Shown here in pieces: positions 9,042-17,966 of a stretch of 64,000 bases of DNA. Source of the stretch: Serratia odorifera (GTDB taxonomy: Bacteria; Pseudomonadota; Gammaproteobacteria; Enterobacterales; Enterobacteriaceae); NCBI RefSeq assembly GCF_900635445.1, contig NZ_LR134117.1:2666001-2730000 (forward strand), in the 5' to 3' direction. The translations under genes and the position numbers were made by a program. The notes beneath the pieces are model-generated. The model was not told where the DNA came from. It made no database searches and saw nothing but the letters and a program-made list of their open reading frames with translations. Each line of letters begins with the position of its first letter. Position 1 is the stretch's first letter.

Positions 9042-10214
9042 TTAACCGGCGTTCGCATGAATGACATCGGCGATCAACTGGTCAACCGGCGCCAGGTTCA
9101 ATGCCAGCGCATCGCTCTGGTAGCGTGGTTTGTCGCGCACCACATCAGACAGCACACGGCCGTTGAGATCGGTGGTGTCGACCGTTACCAGCGTAGACAA
9201 ACCGATGCGTAACGGATGATCGGCTATCTGCTTGGCATCCAGTTCGATACGTACCGGCAGGCGCTGAACCACCTTGATCCAGTTGCCGGTGGCGTTTTGC
9301 GCTGGCAGCAGCGAGAATGCGCTGCCGGTACCCATATCGATACCGACCACTTTGCCGTGATACACCACGTCGTCGCCGTAGACATCGCTGACCACGGTAG
9401 CGGATTGACCGATGCGCATATTGGCGATCTGGGTTTCTTTAAAGTTGGCGTCAACCCAGACGTGATCGGCCGGTACCACCGCCATCAACGGCGAACCGGC
9501 GGCGATTTGCGCGCCAACCTGCACGCTGCGGCGCGATACGTAACCGGTGATCGGGCTGATGATGCTGGTACGTTGCAGCGCCAGCCAGGCGTCACGCATT
9601 TGTGCCGCCGCCTGTTTGATCGCCGGCTGTTGTTCCAGCGGCGTGTCCAGCACCATCGCCTGATTGGCGTTGTACTGTTGCACCGCCACGTCGAGCGCGG
9701 CCTTGGCACTGGCGACCGCGTCACGGGCGTGTTGCAGTTCTTCGCGGCCGATGGCGTCGGCGTTGCCCAGTATCACACGGCGCTTGAGATCATTTTCCGC
9801 CTTGCTCAGGTCAGTTTTGCGCAGGGCAATATTGGCCTGATACTGTTTGCTATTGATGATCAGCTGGTGGGTTTGGCGCACGCTGTTGGCCAGCGCGGTT
9901 TTTGCCCGCTCGAACGCCTGTTGGGCATCGGTCGGATCGAGCGTAACCAGCACATCTCCCTGCTTGACGTAATCGGTGTTATCGAAATTAACACGGTTTA
10001 CGCTGCCGGAAACCTGGGCCATGATCTGGACCTGGTTACCGGCAACATAGGCATCATCGGTTTCCTGATGGTGACGCAGCACCAGGAACCAATACACTAA
10101 ATAAGCCACCCCAATAACAATGAAAATAACCGTCAGCAGCAGCAGCCAGAATTTACGCTGCTTCTTTTTGCCTTTCGGTTGCTGCGGGGTTTGAGTCTCC
10201 GCGCTTACGCTCAT
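9042..10214 (-). CDS. emrA: Multidrug efflux membrane-fusion protein EmrA
   Basis: Periplasmic adaptor linking EmrB to the outer-membrane factor. Start chosen at 10214 (MSVSAETQTPQQP), which gives 390 residues as in E. coli; an ATG four codons earlier is less likely. The order is a cytoplasmic basic tail, one membrane segment (about 26-48), the lipoyl half-motif VSGSVNRVNFDNTDYVKQGDVL, a long alpha-helical hairpin with coiled-coil character (about 95-205), the second lipoyl half and a beta-barrel region. It lies between the outer-membrane gene and emrB with short gaps. Confidence 0.95.
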   Translation of the reverse strand: MSVSAETQTPQQPKGKKKQRKFWLLLLTVIFIVIGVAYLVYWFLVLRHHQETDDAYVAGNQVQIMAQVSGSVNRVNFDNTDYVKQGDVLVTLDPTDAQQAFERAKTALANSVRQTHQLIINSKQYQANIALRKTDLSKAENDLKRRVILGNADAIGREELQHARDAVASAKAALDVAVQQYNANQAMVLDTPLEQQPAIKQAAAQMRDAWLALQRTSIISPITGYVSRRSVQVGAQIAAGSPLMAVVPADHVWVDANFKETQIANMRIGQSATVVSDVYGDDVVYHGKVVGIDMGTGSAFSLLPAQNATGNWIKVVQRLPVRIELDAKQIADHPLRIGLSTLVTVDTTDLNGRVLSDVVRDKPRYQSDALALNLAPVDQLIADVIHANAG

Positions 10215-10256
10215 GGTGTTCTCCACGCTCTAATTCCCTTGAAGGGATATCTATTA

Positions 10257-11708
10257 TTATGCTTTCGAATCCGCATTGGTTGGGGCCTGATAGCCACCGC
10301 CCAGGGCACGGATCAATCCTATCTTCGCCTGCATCATATTGCTGCTGGCGACAACTTCCGCCTGTTGCTGCTGAATCAGCTGCGTCTGGCTGGATAACAG
10401 CTCGTCGCGCCCGATAATCCCTGCCTGGTATCGAGCGTTTGCGACACGGTACACCTGTTGCATCGATTGGGACGCTGATGCCGCCTGCTGCAACTGCTGG
10501 GCAGTGCTTTGCTGAACGGTAATGGCATCGGCAGTTTCCTGTACGGCATTCAGGATAGTCTGGTTGTAGCCTTCTACCGCCTGATCGTACAGCGCGGACT
10601 CTTCGCCCAGTTTGCTGCGCAGCGCGCCCGCGTGGAAGATCGGCAGCGAAAGGGCCGGCGCGATATTCCAGGCCTGGCTGGCGGCCTCAAACAGGTTCGG
10701 GCTGGTACCACTGGTATTGGTGGTGGTCAGGCCGGCGAAGGCGGAAATGGTCAGGCTGGGGTAAAACTCTTTGCGAGCGGCAGAAACGCGCTGGCTATAC
10801 GACTCGACCAACTGGCGCTGCGCCGCAATATCCGGCCGTTTACCCAGCAGATCGGCGGTCAGTTCCCCTTTCGGCGCCAGCAGGCTGTCTGCCGGCAAGC
10901 TCACCGGACGCAGTTGCTGCATGGCGTTCGGCCCGTGACCGGTCAGGGCGGCAAGTTGGTGCTTGAGCTGTTCTATCTGCGATTGCAGTTGCAGAATCTG
11001 CTGCTTGGCGCTGTCAGACTGCGCCTTGGTTTGTTGCGGCACGTCAACGCCGGACAGGCCGGCCTGATATTGCTGCTGGCGCAGCTGGGTCAGGCGGTCG
11101 TTGTTATTCACTTCCTGCTGGAGCAGTTTTTCCTGCGCATAGTTGCTTTGCAACAGGTAATAGGCGGAAGCCACCGAACTGGTCAGCGTGAGGGCTGCCT
11201 GTTCCTGCTCGGCACGTGCTGCGTCGACCTGGGCCTTGGCGGCTTTGACCTGGTTGCGGTATTTACCCCACCAGTCAAATTCATAGGCCAGATTCAGCCC
11301 CAGCGAGTTGGAGCTTTCATAGATCGGCCTGTGCGGATACCCCAGCCCCATATTGACGTTTTGCGGAATGCGCTGACGGGTAGTGCCGGCGTTAAGGTCC
11401 AGGTTCGGCCCGTTGGCGGCGCTGGCTTCACCCATCACGCTCTGGGCTTCGCGCACGCGTGCGGCGGCCTGTCTCAGCGACGGGGAGCTTTGCAGCGCCT
11501 GGGTCATCAACCTGTCCAGTTGAGGATCGTTGAGTGAGCGCCACCACTGTGGGCTGATCGCCAGCGAGCTGACTTTCGGCTGTGCCAATTGCAGCTGCTG
11601 CGTATCCATCAGGGTCGATTGGGGCGCTATATTGTCGGTAGATGCACAACCCGCCAGCAGTAATACCGCGAACAGCGGGGTGAATCTCCAGTTAAACGGG
11701 GATCGCAT
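10257..11708 (-). CDS. Outer-membrane efflux lipoprotein of the Emr system (NodT/TolC family)
   Basis: Outer-membrane channel subunit, here called EmrC-like. The 483-residue precursor has a lipobox LLAGC (Cys21), then two repeated outer-membrane-efflux-protein domains rich in Ala, Gln and Leu, typical of the alpha-barrel of NodT-type factors (ITSFAGLTT-like and FEAASQAWNIAPALSLPIF segments). E. coli emrAB lacks this gene and uses TolC. Here it lies between mprA and emrA with gaps of 30 and 42 bases, so the operon encodes a complete tripartite pump. The operon position suggests the pairing with EmrAB; this is inference. Confidence 0.9.
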   Translation of the reverse strand: MRSPFNWRFTPLFAVLLLAGCASTDNIAPQSTLMDTQQLQLAQPKVSSLAISPQWWRSLNDPQLDRLMTQALQSSPSLRQAAARVREAQSVMGEASAANGPNLDLNAGTTRQRIPQNVNMGLGYPHRPIYESSNSLGLNLAYEFDWWGKYRNQVKAAKAQVDAARAEQEQAALTLTSSVASAYYLLQSNYAQEKLLQQEVNNNDRLTQLRQQQYQAGLSGVDVPQQTKAQSDSAKQQILQLQSQIEQLKHQLAALTGHGPNAMQQLRPVSLPADSLLAPKGELTADLLGKRPDIAAQRQLVESYSQRVSAARKEFYPSLTISAFAGLTTTNTSGTSPNLFEAASQAWNIAPALSLPIFHAGALRSKLGEESALYDQAVEGYNQTILNAVQETADAITVQQSTAQQLQQAASASQSMQQVYRVANARYQAGIIGRDELLSSQTQLIQQQQAEVVASSNMMQAKIGLIRALGGGYQAPTNADSKA

Positions 11709-11738
11709 AAGTTTGGTTACCTGAACAGAAATTGAGGA

Positions 11739-12257
11739 TTAGGATAACTGTTCTGTGACTTCCATTTGATCCAGACGTGCCAGCAGCTTGCGCGTCAATT
11801 GCTCAAGCTGTTGCTGTTCATCGTTATTCAAGGTGGACCAAAGGAAATGCAGACATTGGTGCTGTGGCGGCAGCAGTTGAGCCAGGAATTCTTCTCCTTG
11901 CGGCGTCAAATGCAGATGCAGACAGCGGCGGTCATTGTCGCTTTCCCGGCGTTCAATCCATCCGCGTTTTTCCAGTTCGTCGGCGATACGCGTAGCATTG
12001 GTGCGCGACGAGCCGAGCGCCGAACTGAGCTCGGAAGGCTGGATGCTATGATTTTCCTGCGCATCCAGGGTAATCAGTGCCATAAACAGAGTTTCGTTAA
12101 TCCCTTGCGCCTTCAGCATTTTATTGCGGTTTTCCAGCAATTTGCTTTGCATATGCATGCAAAGGCGCGTCAGCAGAATTTCCTGGTAGGGGAAGTTCTT
12201 TTGACGTTTTGCACGGCAATTCAGCATGTTTTCAATGGGAGTAAACGAGCTTTCCAT
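11739..12257 (-). CDS. mprA: MarR-family repressor MprA (EmrR)
   Basis: Ligand-responsive repressor of the emr operon; binding of drugs or phenolics releases it from DNA. The start at 12257 (MESSFTPIENML) gives 172 residues, near E. coli MprA. The winged-helix core is highly conserved (PSELSSALGSSRTNATRIAD and the wing ERRESDNDRRCL). It is the first gene of mprA-emrCAB, so it probably autoregulates. The upstream 170 bases before ygaH are AT-rich and should hold its promoter and operator. Confidence 0.95.
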   Translation of the reverse strand: MESSFTPIENMLNCRAKRQKNFPYQEILLTRLCMHMQSKLLENRNKMLKAQGINETLFMALITLDAQENHSIQPSELSSALGSSRTNATRIADELEKRGWIERRESDNDRRCLHLHLTPQGEEFLAQLLPPQHQCLHFLWSTLNNDEQQQLEQLTRKLLARLDQMEVTEQLS

Positions 12258-12428
12258 AGTTTTTGGCCTCATTAATTTCGTTCGATATAGTAACGATAGT
12301 GATTAATAATGTAAACGTTCAGCACGGTGAATAATTTAGCAATTCGTGTCATTTGTAAGCCGTTTGTAAATGCCTAACGCTGGAAATGGCAGCATTTTGG
12401 GCGCTGGCGCACGAAATTGCCCATCACG

Positions 12429-12773
12429 TCAACTGAAAATCATAAATAATTTTAATGTAATGCCAAACGAGAGCGCACCAACCAAGGTGGAGGAAATGAT
12501 GCTTTTGCTGCGATAGAAGCAGAGGCTTAATGCGGCAAAACCCACCAGCGTCGGCAGCAGTTTGTCAGGTTCGCGCATTACCACTGGGGTGCTGGAGACT
12601 ACCAGCAGCGCGCAGATCGACGCGATGCCGATACTGTCGAGCAGCAGCGCCGTTTTGCCCCGTTTCAGGCCAGGTTGTCGCTGGCGCGTCGAGCTAAGAC
12701 GCAAGGGCAGATAACGGAACAGATAATTGGCTGCGCCCACCAACAGACTGATGACGATCACTTCAGTTTTCAT
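12429..12773 (-). CDS. ygaH: Branched-chain amino acid exporter small subunit YgaH
   Basis: AzlD-type small membrane subunit that works with YgaZ to export L-valine and probably methionine. Start chosen at 12773 (MKTEVIVISLL), giving 114 residues with four hydrophobic segments; the longer upstream frame lies inside ygaZ. The family motif NYLFRYLPLRL is present at about 16-26. It overlaps the end of ygaZ by 11 bases, so the two are translationally coupled. Confidence 0.93.
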   Translation of the reverse strand: MKTEVIVISLLVGAANYLFRYLPLRLSSTRQRQPGLKRGKTALLLDSIGIASICALLVVSSTPVVMREPDKLLPTLVGFAALSLCFYRSKSIISSTLVGALSFGITLKLFMIFS

Positions 12774-13521
12774 CAACGATCTCCGCCCGCGTCGGCTGCA
12801 ATAGCGCAGCCAGGCAGCCGGCGCCGATCCCGGCCAGAATGGCCACCGGAATGGAGAAAAACACCACGCCAAGCAGGGCGCCGATCAGTGAGAGGGTGAT
12901 AATCAAACTTTGCGGTCGTGTGAATGCCGCCAGCAGAAAACTGAGGAACAGCGCCGGCAGCATAAAGGCAAGAGAGGCTTCGATCACCGGAAACTGCGCT
13001 AATGGCCCATTGCCAAACAGCGCGCCCAGCGCGGTGCCGGCTACCCAGGACAGCCAGGAGCAAAGCGCGATGCCGAGCATCCAGTTTTCACTCCAACTGC
13101 GGTTGTCGCGCATCAGTTTGGCAGTGGCGGCAGCGAACACTTCGTCGGTCAGGCCGAAGGCCCAAAGCGCAGTTTTACCGGGTGACAGGCGTGAAACAAT
13201 GCGGTGGCGCAACGCCGGACCGTACAGAACATGGCGAATGTCCATAGCCATCACCGTCAGGGCGGCGACCCACAGCGACATGCCGGCGCTTAACAGCGCG
13301 GTAATCACGAACTGGCTGGCGCCAGCGTAAATGATGCAGGAAAACAGCAGGCTTTCCAGCGGCGTAAAGCCCAGTTTGACGGCGCTGAGGCCAAACGCGA
13401 AAGCGACCGGAATATAGCCAACCACGATCGGCAGGCTATCGACCACGCCATTGGCGAAGGTGGAACGCACGGCTGGGGGAAGCAAATTCTCTGCGGCTTG
13501 GCTTTGCATGTTATCGGACAC
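12763..13521 (-). CDS. ygaZ: Branched-chain amino acid exporter large subunit YgaZ
   Basis: AzlC-family membrane protein; with YgaH forms the L-valine exporter of the inner membrane. The 252-residue product has several membrane helices and the conserved blocks DSLPIVVGYIPVAFAFG, SCIIYAGASQFV, AMDIRHVLYGPALR and WAFGLTDEVFAA. An in-frame second ATG four codons in is an alternative start. The gene lies upstream of and overlaps ygaH; the ygaZ-ygaH-mprA order matches E. coli. Confidence 0.94.
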   Translation of the reverse strand: MSDNMQSQAAENLLPPAVRSTFANGVVDSLPIVVGYIPVAFAFGLSAVKLGFTPLESLLFSCIIYAGASQFVITALLSAGMSLWVAALTVMAMDIRHVLYGPALRHRIVSRLSPGKTALWAFGLTDEVFAAATAKLMRDNRSWSENWMLGIALCSWLSWVAGTALGALFGNGPLAQFPVIEASLAFMLPALFLSFLLAAFTRPQSLIITLSLIGALLGVVFFSIPVAILAGIGAGCLAALLQPTRAEIVDEN

Positions 13522-13629
13522 AGGGTAGATAGGAGGTCAATAGTTTATCTTCAGAACATTACCAGAGTGGGCGTAATGTTTATACCCTGTGCCGCTAATA
13601 AATTGCCGTTGTGATTGTTCGCTTGCTAA

Positions 13630-14829
13630 TCAGATGCTCGCCGTGCCGGGGGCCTCATGGCGTTTGCCGCGCCACCAGGTCAGCAGGTTCAATACGCACA
13701 ACATGCCGCCCGACGCCGCCACGCCGTTCCAGCCGGCATGTTGGTAGGCAAAGGCCGACAGCAGCGAACCCAGCGCTCCGCCAATAAAATAGCTGGTCAT
13801 GTAGCCGGCGGTCAGCCGATTACGGGCGTCGGGCATGATGCGGTAAATTACGCTCTGATTGGTCACGTGAACCGCCTGCACCGCCAGATCCAGAACCACA
13901 ATGCCGAGTAATAGTGCCCACAGTGATTGTTTAGCCATGGCGATGGGTATCCACGACAGCAGCAGCAAAATCAAGCCGACGGTGGTGGTCAGCCCGCCCT
14001 TGCCTTTATCAACCAGATGCCCGGCGCGCGTGGCGGCCAGTGCCCCGGCGGCACCCACCAGACCGAACAGGCCGATGGTCGCTTCGGAATAGCCAAACGG
14101 CGGCGCTGCCAGCAGAAAGGCCATCGAGGTCCACAGCACGCTGAAGTTGGCGAACGACAGCGCTCCCAACAACGCTCGGGTACGCAGCAGTGGCGTACCG
14201 CCGAACAGGGAAAAAATCGACTTCAGCAGTTGTGGATAATTCAAACCGCTATGCTGCTTGTAGCGCGGCAGGGCGCGCCACAGAATCAGCGCCATGGCAA
14301 TCATCAGCACGCTGGCTACCCAGTAGATGGTTCGCCAGCCGCCAAGGGTGGCCAGGGCGCCGGCGACGGTACGTGCCAGAAGGATGCCCAGCAGCAATCC
14401 GCTCATGATGATGCCGACGGTTTTACCGCGTTTTTCCGGATGGGCCAGCGTGGCGGCCAACGGCACCAGAATCTGCGCTACCACGGAAAACAGGCCGGTC
14501 AGCGCGGTGCCCAGGATCATGATCGGCAGGGTGGTGGAACTGGCGGTAATCAGCATGCCGCCGGCGGCCAGCAGCGTCATGAAGACGATCAGCCCGCGTC
14601 GTTCGAACATGTCCCCGAGCGGTACCAGCAACAGCAGGCCGACCGCATAGCCCAACTGGGCGGCGGTGACGATAAAACCGGCCTGATTGACCGACAGGTT
14701 GAAATGCTGCGCGATGGTTTCCAGCAGCGGCTGGGCATAGTAATTGCTGGCGACCGCCAGACCGGTAGCGACGGCAATCAGGGCGATCAATACCGGACTC
14801 AGGCCCGGCTGTGAAGGTTGTTGGCTCAT
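13630..14829 (-). CDS. MFS transporter, DHA1-like (YgaY position)
   Basis: Twelve-helix major facilitator protein of 399 residues, probably an exporter. TM2-3 loop carries a motif A variant (PLGDMFERRGLIVFM) and TM5 has a motif C-like Gly/Pro-rich stretch. It lies where E. coli K-12 has the disrupted MFS gene ygaY, between proX and ygaZ, so it may be the intact counterpart. It is divergently placed from a LysR gene with about 100 bases between, which suggests regulation by that protein. Substrate unknown. Confidence 0.85.
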   Translation of the reverse strand: MSQQPSQPGLSPVLIALIAVATGLAVASNYYAQPLLETIAQHFNLSVNQAGFIVTAAQLGYAVGLLLLVPLGDMFERRGLIVFMTLLAAGGMLITASSTTLPIMILGTALTGLFSVVAQILVPLAATLAHPEKRGKTVGIIMSGLLLGILLARTVAGALATLGGWRTIYWVASVLMIAMALILWRALPRYKQHSGLNYPQLLKSIFSLFGGTPLLRTRALLGALSFANFSVLWTSMAFLLAAPPFGYSEATIGLFGLVGAAGALAATRAGHLVDKGKGGLTTTVGLILLLLSWIPIAMAKQSLWALLLGIVVLDLAVQAVHVTNQSVIYRIMPDARNRLTAGYMTSYFIGGALGSLLSAFAYQHAGWNGVAASGGMLCVLNLLTWWRGKRHEAPGTASI

Positions 14830-14933
14830 AAGATATCAATCAAGGAAAAAAGTTAGCCGAAGTATCAGGCAGGACGACGTGCGAAACCAATGTATAATTT
14901 TCATTTGATTAATCTCATTTTGCGATAAATGCC

Positions 14934-15812
14934 ATGAACCTGAAACAGATCCGCTTTGCGCTGGCGGTGGCCGAAGAGCAGAGCTTTACCCGGGCGGCAC
15001 AACGCTGCCATACGGTGCAATCGGCTCTTAGCCACCAGATTGCCAAACTGGAGGAAGAACTGGGATGTGCATTGTTCGAACGCACCTCGCGGCGGGTTAC
15101 ACTGACCACCGCCGGACAGGCGTTTATTCAACCGGCGCAGCGGCTGCTGGCGGCGAAACAGACGCTGGTCGAAGAGGTGGTTGCGGCCAGCGGCACGGTG
15201 TCTGGCACCTTGACCATTGGTACCATATCAACCATAAACGCGATTGATCTGACCGAGAAACTGGGGAATTTCCACCGCCATTATCCGGCGGTGAATATCC
15301 GGCTGTATGTGGGGATGAGTGAAGCGCTGCTGGAGGATGTCCGCCAGCAAAAAACCGACGTGGCGTTTGTTGGTATCTGGCCGGGAGATATTGACATGTT
15401 GCCGGTGTCGCATCGGCAGTTGACCGATGAGCCGCTGGTGGCGCTGGTGGCGGCGCAGCATCCGTTGGCCAACCGTCAGCAGGTCAATTTGCATACCCTG
15501 TCACAAGTGCCGCTGGTGGACTTTTACAGCGGTACCGGCGCCCGGCGGCAGACCGATCGCGCGTTTCAGGCGGCAGGTATCAAGCGGCATGTCAGTTTTG
15601 AAATCGACCATATCGAATGGCTGGAGAATCTGGTGCGGCGAGGACTGGCGGCGGGCATTGTACCGATCTCGACGGCGCAGCGCCTGAATTCGCTGGTGTC
15701 GATTCCGATTGAGGAGGGACCGCGGCGGCAGGTGTATTGCGTGTGGCCGCAACCGCAGTCCAGAACCGCCGAGCGTTTTTTACAGTTCAGCGGGATAGAT
15801 ATGGCGCAATAG
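14934..15812 (+). CDS. LysR-family transcriptional regulator
   Basis: A 292-residue LysR regulator. The N-terminal winged helix-turn-helix (about 1-60: MNLKQIRFALAVAEEQSF, QSALSHQIAKLEEELG) is followed by a periplasmic-binding-protein-like effector domain. It is divergent from the MFS gene at 13630-14829, the usual layout for a LysR protein and its target. The intergenic stretch holds AT-rich TNATTTGATTAAT-like half-sites near 14900. Inducer unknown. The gene converges on proX copy A across a GC hairpin. Confidence 0.88.
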   Translation: MNLKQIRFALAVAEEQSFTRAAQRCHTVQSALSHQIAKLEEELGCALFERTSRRVTLTTAGQAFIQPAQRLLAAKQTLVEEVVAASGTVSGTLTIGTISTINAIDLTEKLGNFHRHYPAVNIRLYVGMSEALLEDVRQQKTDVAFVGIWPGDIDMLPVSHRQLTDEPLVALVAAQHPLANRQQVNLHTLSQVPLVDFYSGTGARRQTDRAFQAAGIKRHVSFEIDHIEWLENLVRRGLAAGIVPISTAQRLNSLVSIPIEEGPRRQVYCVWPQPQSRTAERFLQFSGIDMAQ

Positions 15813-15814
15813 CG

Positions 15815-15840
15815 TTGGGGCGCAGCAACCTGCGCGCCCC
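15815..15840. terminator. Hairpin between lysR and proX
   Basis: GGGGCGCA and TGCGCGCCCC arms with a short loop lie between two convergent genes. There is no strong T run on either side, so it may be a weak bidirectional terminator. Confidence 0.5.
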
Positions 15841-15847
15841 GCGGCAA

Positions 15848-16849
15848 TTATTGTTTCGCGGCCTGTTCCGCGCTTTTCACCCAGCCATCGAAGGTGGCCT
15901 GGTGCGCCTTGATCCAGCCATTGACGTGGTTTTCGATATCCGCTTCGGACGACTGGCCTTCATGCATCCGCAGGTTTTGCGCATTCACGTCGGCAATCGG
16001 CAGTTTCATGATGGCAAACAGTTTGGCGGCAGCCGGGTTGGCCTGTGCCCATTGCTTGTTGGCGGCGATGCGCATGGTGTTCACCGGGAAGCCGTAGTTG
16101 GCGCCGTTAGGCAGCTTGGTATCGACGTTTTTCTGTTCGCCTGGCAGAGAGGAGAACGGCACTTGCAGCCATACCACATCGCGGCCCGGTACCAGCACGT
16201 CGCTGACCCAGTACGGAGTCCAGGTGTAGTACAGGATCGGCTTGCCTTCTTTGTAGCGGGTAATGGTATCGGCGATCATCGCCGCGTAGTTGCCCTGGTT
16301 GTGCTCGACGGTGTTGCTCAGGTCATAGGCCTTCAGATGGTGATTGATTACCGCCTCGCAGCCCCAGCCCGGCGTACAGCCGGTCAGATCGGCCTTGCCG
16401 TTGCCGTTGGAGTCGAACAGTTTGGCGATTTTCGGATCCTTTAACTGCTCGACGTTGGTGATGTGATACTTTTCGGCGGTTTTCTTGTCGATCAGGTAGC
16501 CCTGCGCTGCGCCGTCGACATAAACGCCTTCACGATAGAACTTGGCATCGCCGCCGGCAGCCTTGTACTGATCGGCATGCAGCGGATCCCAGTTCACCGC
16601 CAGGAAGGTGGCGTCACCGGAGGCGATCGAGGTGTAGGCAACGTTGTAATCCACTTCACGCGGCGCTTTGACGTCATAACCCAGTTTTTCCAGCGCCTTG
16701 CTGACCAGCAGCGTCTGGAAGGTTTCTTCAGAGATGGTGCTTTGTACCGGCTGTACGCTGACGCCCTTGCCGGGCAGATCGGCGGCGTAGGTCATCTGTG
16801 AACCGATAAGTGTGGTGAGGGCCACGGCCCATATTCCTGTCTTGCGCAT
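15848..16849 (-). CDS. proX: Glycine betaine/proline-betaine binding protein ProX, distal copy (A)
   Basis: Periplasmic substrate-binding protein of the ProU ABC importer. Signal peptide of 22 residues, cleaved before ADLPGKG. The ligand-site residues known from E. coli ProX are all kept: Trp65 and His69 in NWDPLH, the disulfide-bounded loop CTPGWGC (Trp140, Gly141) and Trp188 in YTWTPYWVS (mature E. coli numbering). It is the fourth gene of proVWXX, 52 bases after copy B. Because this copy keeps the canonical site, it is the likelier functional match of E. coli ProX. Confidence 0.93.
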   Translation of the reverse strand: MRKTGIWAVALTTLIGSQMTYAADLPGKGVSVQPVQSTISEETFQTLLVSKALEKLGYDVKAPREVDYNVAYTSIASGDATFLAVNWDPLHADQYKAAGGDAKFYREGVYVDGAAQGYLIDKKTAEKYHITNVEQLKDPKIAKLFDSNGNGKADLTGCTPGWGCEAVINHHLKAYDLSNTVEHNQGNYAAMIADTITRYKEGKPILYYTWTPYWVSDVLVPGRDVVWLQVPFSSLPGEQKNVDTKLPNGANYGFPVNTMRIAANKQWAQANPAAAKLFAIMKLPIADVNAQNLRMHEGQSSEADIENHVNGWIKAHQATFDGWVKSAEQAAKQ

Positions 16850-16901
16850 AGTGAAATACCTTTAATAATGATGTTAAGCCGGGATTTCCGGCGCGTAAGG
16901 G

Positions 16902-17897
16902 CTATTTCGCTGCCGCAGCAGCCGTACTGACCCAGCCGTCAAAGGTGGCCTGGTGGGCCTTGATCCAGCCATCTACGTGGCGTTGAATATCGTCGGCGCT
17001 GTTTTCCCCGTTATGCATCCGCAGATTTTGCGCGTTCACGTCCGCCAGCGGCAGCTGCATGATGGCGAACAGCTTGGCGGCAGCCGGGTTGGCCTGGGCC
17101 CACTGTTTATTGGCGACGATATGCTCGTTATTGACCGGGAAGCCGTAGTTCTTGCCGTTTGGCAGTGCGGTATCCAGATCCTTCAGCGAACCGGGGTTGG
17201 CCGAAAACGGCACCGTCAGCCACACCACGTCGCGGCCGGGAACCAGTTCGTCGCTGACCCAGTAGGGGGTCCAGGTGAAGTACAACACCGGTTTGCCCTG
17301 CTTAAAGCGCGACAGGGTATCGGCGATGATGGCGGAATAGTTGCCCTGATTCTGCGTGACGGTGGCACTCAGGCCGTAAGACTTGATTTGCGTGTCAATC
17401 ACCCGGCCACATACCCAGCCCGGCTCGCAGCCGGCCAAGTCAGCTTTTCCGTCGCCGTCGGCATCGAACAGCTGCGCCAGCTTGGGCTCCTTCAACTGTG
17501 AAATATCGGTAATGTGATACTTGTCGGCGGTTTTTTTATCGATCAGATAACCCTGTGCCGCATTAGTGATATACGCGCCTTGACGGTAAAACTTTTGCTC
17601 GCCGCCGGCGTTGTTGAACATGTCGGTCTGCAACGGATCCCAGTTCACCGCCATATAGGTGGCGTCACCGGAGGCTATCGAGGTATAGGCGACGTTGTAA
17701 TCGACTTCGCCGGTTGGCTGGACGTCATAACCCAGTTTTTCCAACGCGCGATTGACCAGTTCGGTTTGGAAGCTTTCTTCGGCGATGGTGCTTTGCAGTG
17801 GTTTCACCGTGACGCCTTTGCCGGGGAGATCGGCGGCGAACGCCTGTGTGCCTAGCAATGAAGTCAGGGCAAAGGCCCAAATTCCTGTCGAGCGCAT
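16902..17897 (-). CDS. ProX paralogue, proximal copy (B), altered ligand pocket
   Basis: Second glycine-betaine-type binding protein, 331 residues with a 21-residue signal peptide before ADLPGKG. It is plainly paralogous to copy A along its whole length. It keeps the three aromatic box tryptophans, but His69 becomes Gln (NWDPLQ) and Gly141 becomes Val (CEPGWVC), both positions that hold the betaine carboxylate in E. coli ProX. The disulfide cysteines remain. It follows proW by 69 bases. The changes suggest a shifted substrate range, for example another betaine or a related osmolyte; this is inference. Confidence 0.92.
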   Translation of the reverse strand: MRSTGIWAFALTSLLGTQAFAADLPGKGVTVKPLQSTIAEESFQTELVNRALEKLGYDVQPTGEVDYNVAYTSIASGDATYMAVNWDPLQTDMFNNAGGEQKFYRQGAYITNAAQGYLIDKKTADKYHITDISQLKEPKLAQLFDADGDGKADLAGCEPGWVCGRVIDTQIKSYGLSATVTQNQGNYSAIIADTLSRFKQGKPVLYFTWTPYWVSDELVPGRDVVWLTVPFSANPGSLKDLDTALPNGKNYGFPVNNEHIVANKQWAQANPAAAKLFAIMQLPLADVNAQNLRMHNGENSADDIQRHVDGWIKAHQATFDGWVSTAAAAAK

Positions 17898-17966
17898 AGT
17901 GGTTCCTCACGTTTTAACGATGCAGCCTCTGCCCCCGGCGCTAATGCCGGCCAGGGGCAGGAGCGG

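Noticed and set aside
9216..10100. 294-codon plus-strand frame opposite emrA
   Set aside because: Mirror of a conserved gene in GC-rich DNA; no ribosome-binding site or recognisable family.
10509..11537. 342-codon plus-strand frame opposite the outer-membrane efflux gene
   Set aside because: Complement shadow; composition is Gly/Gln/Arg-rich and unlike a real protein.
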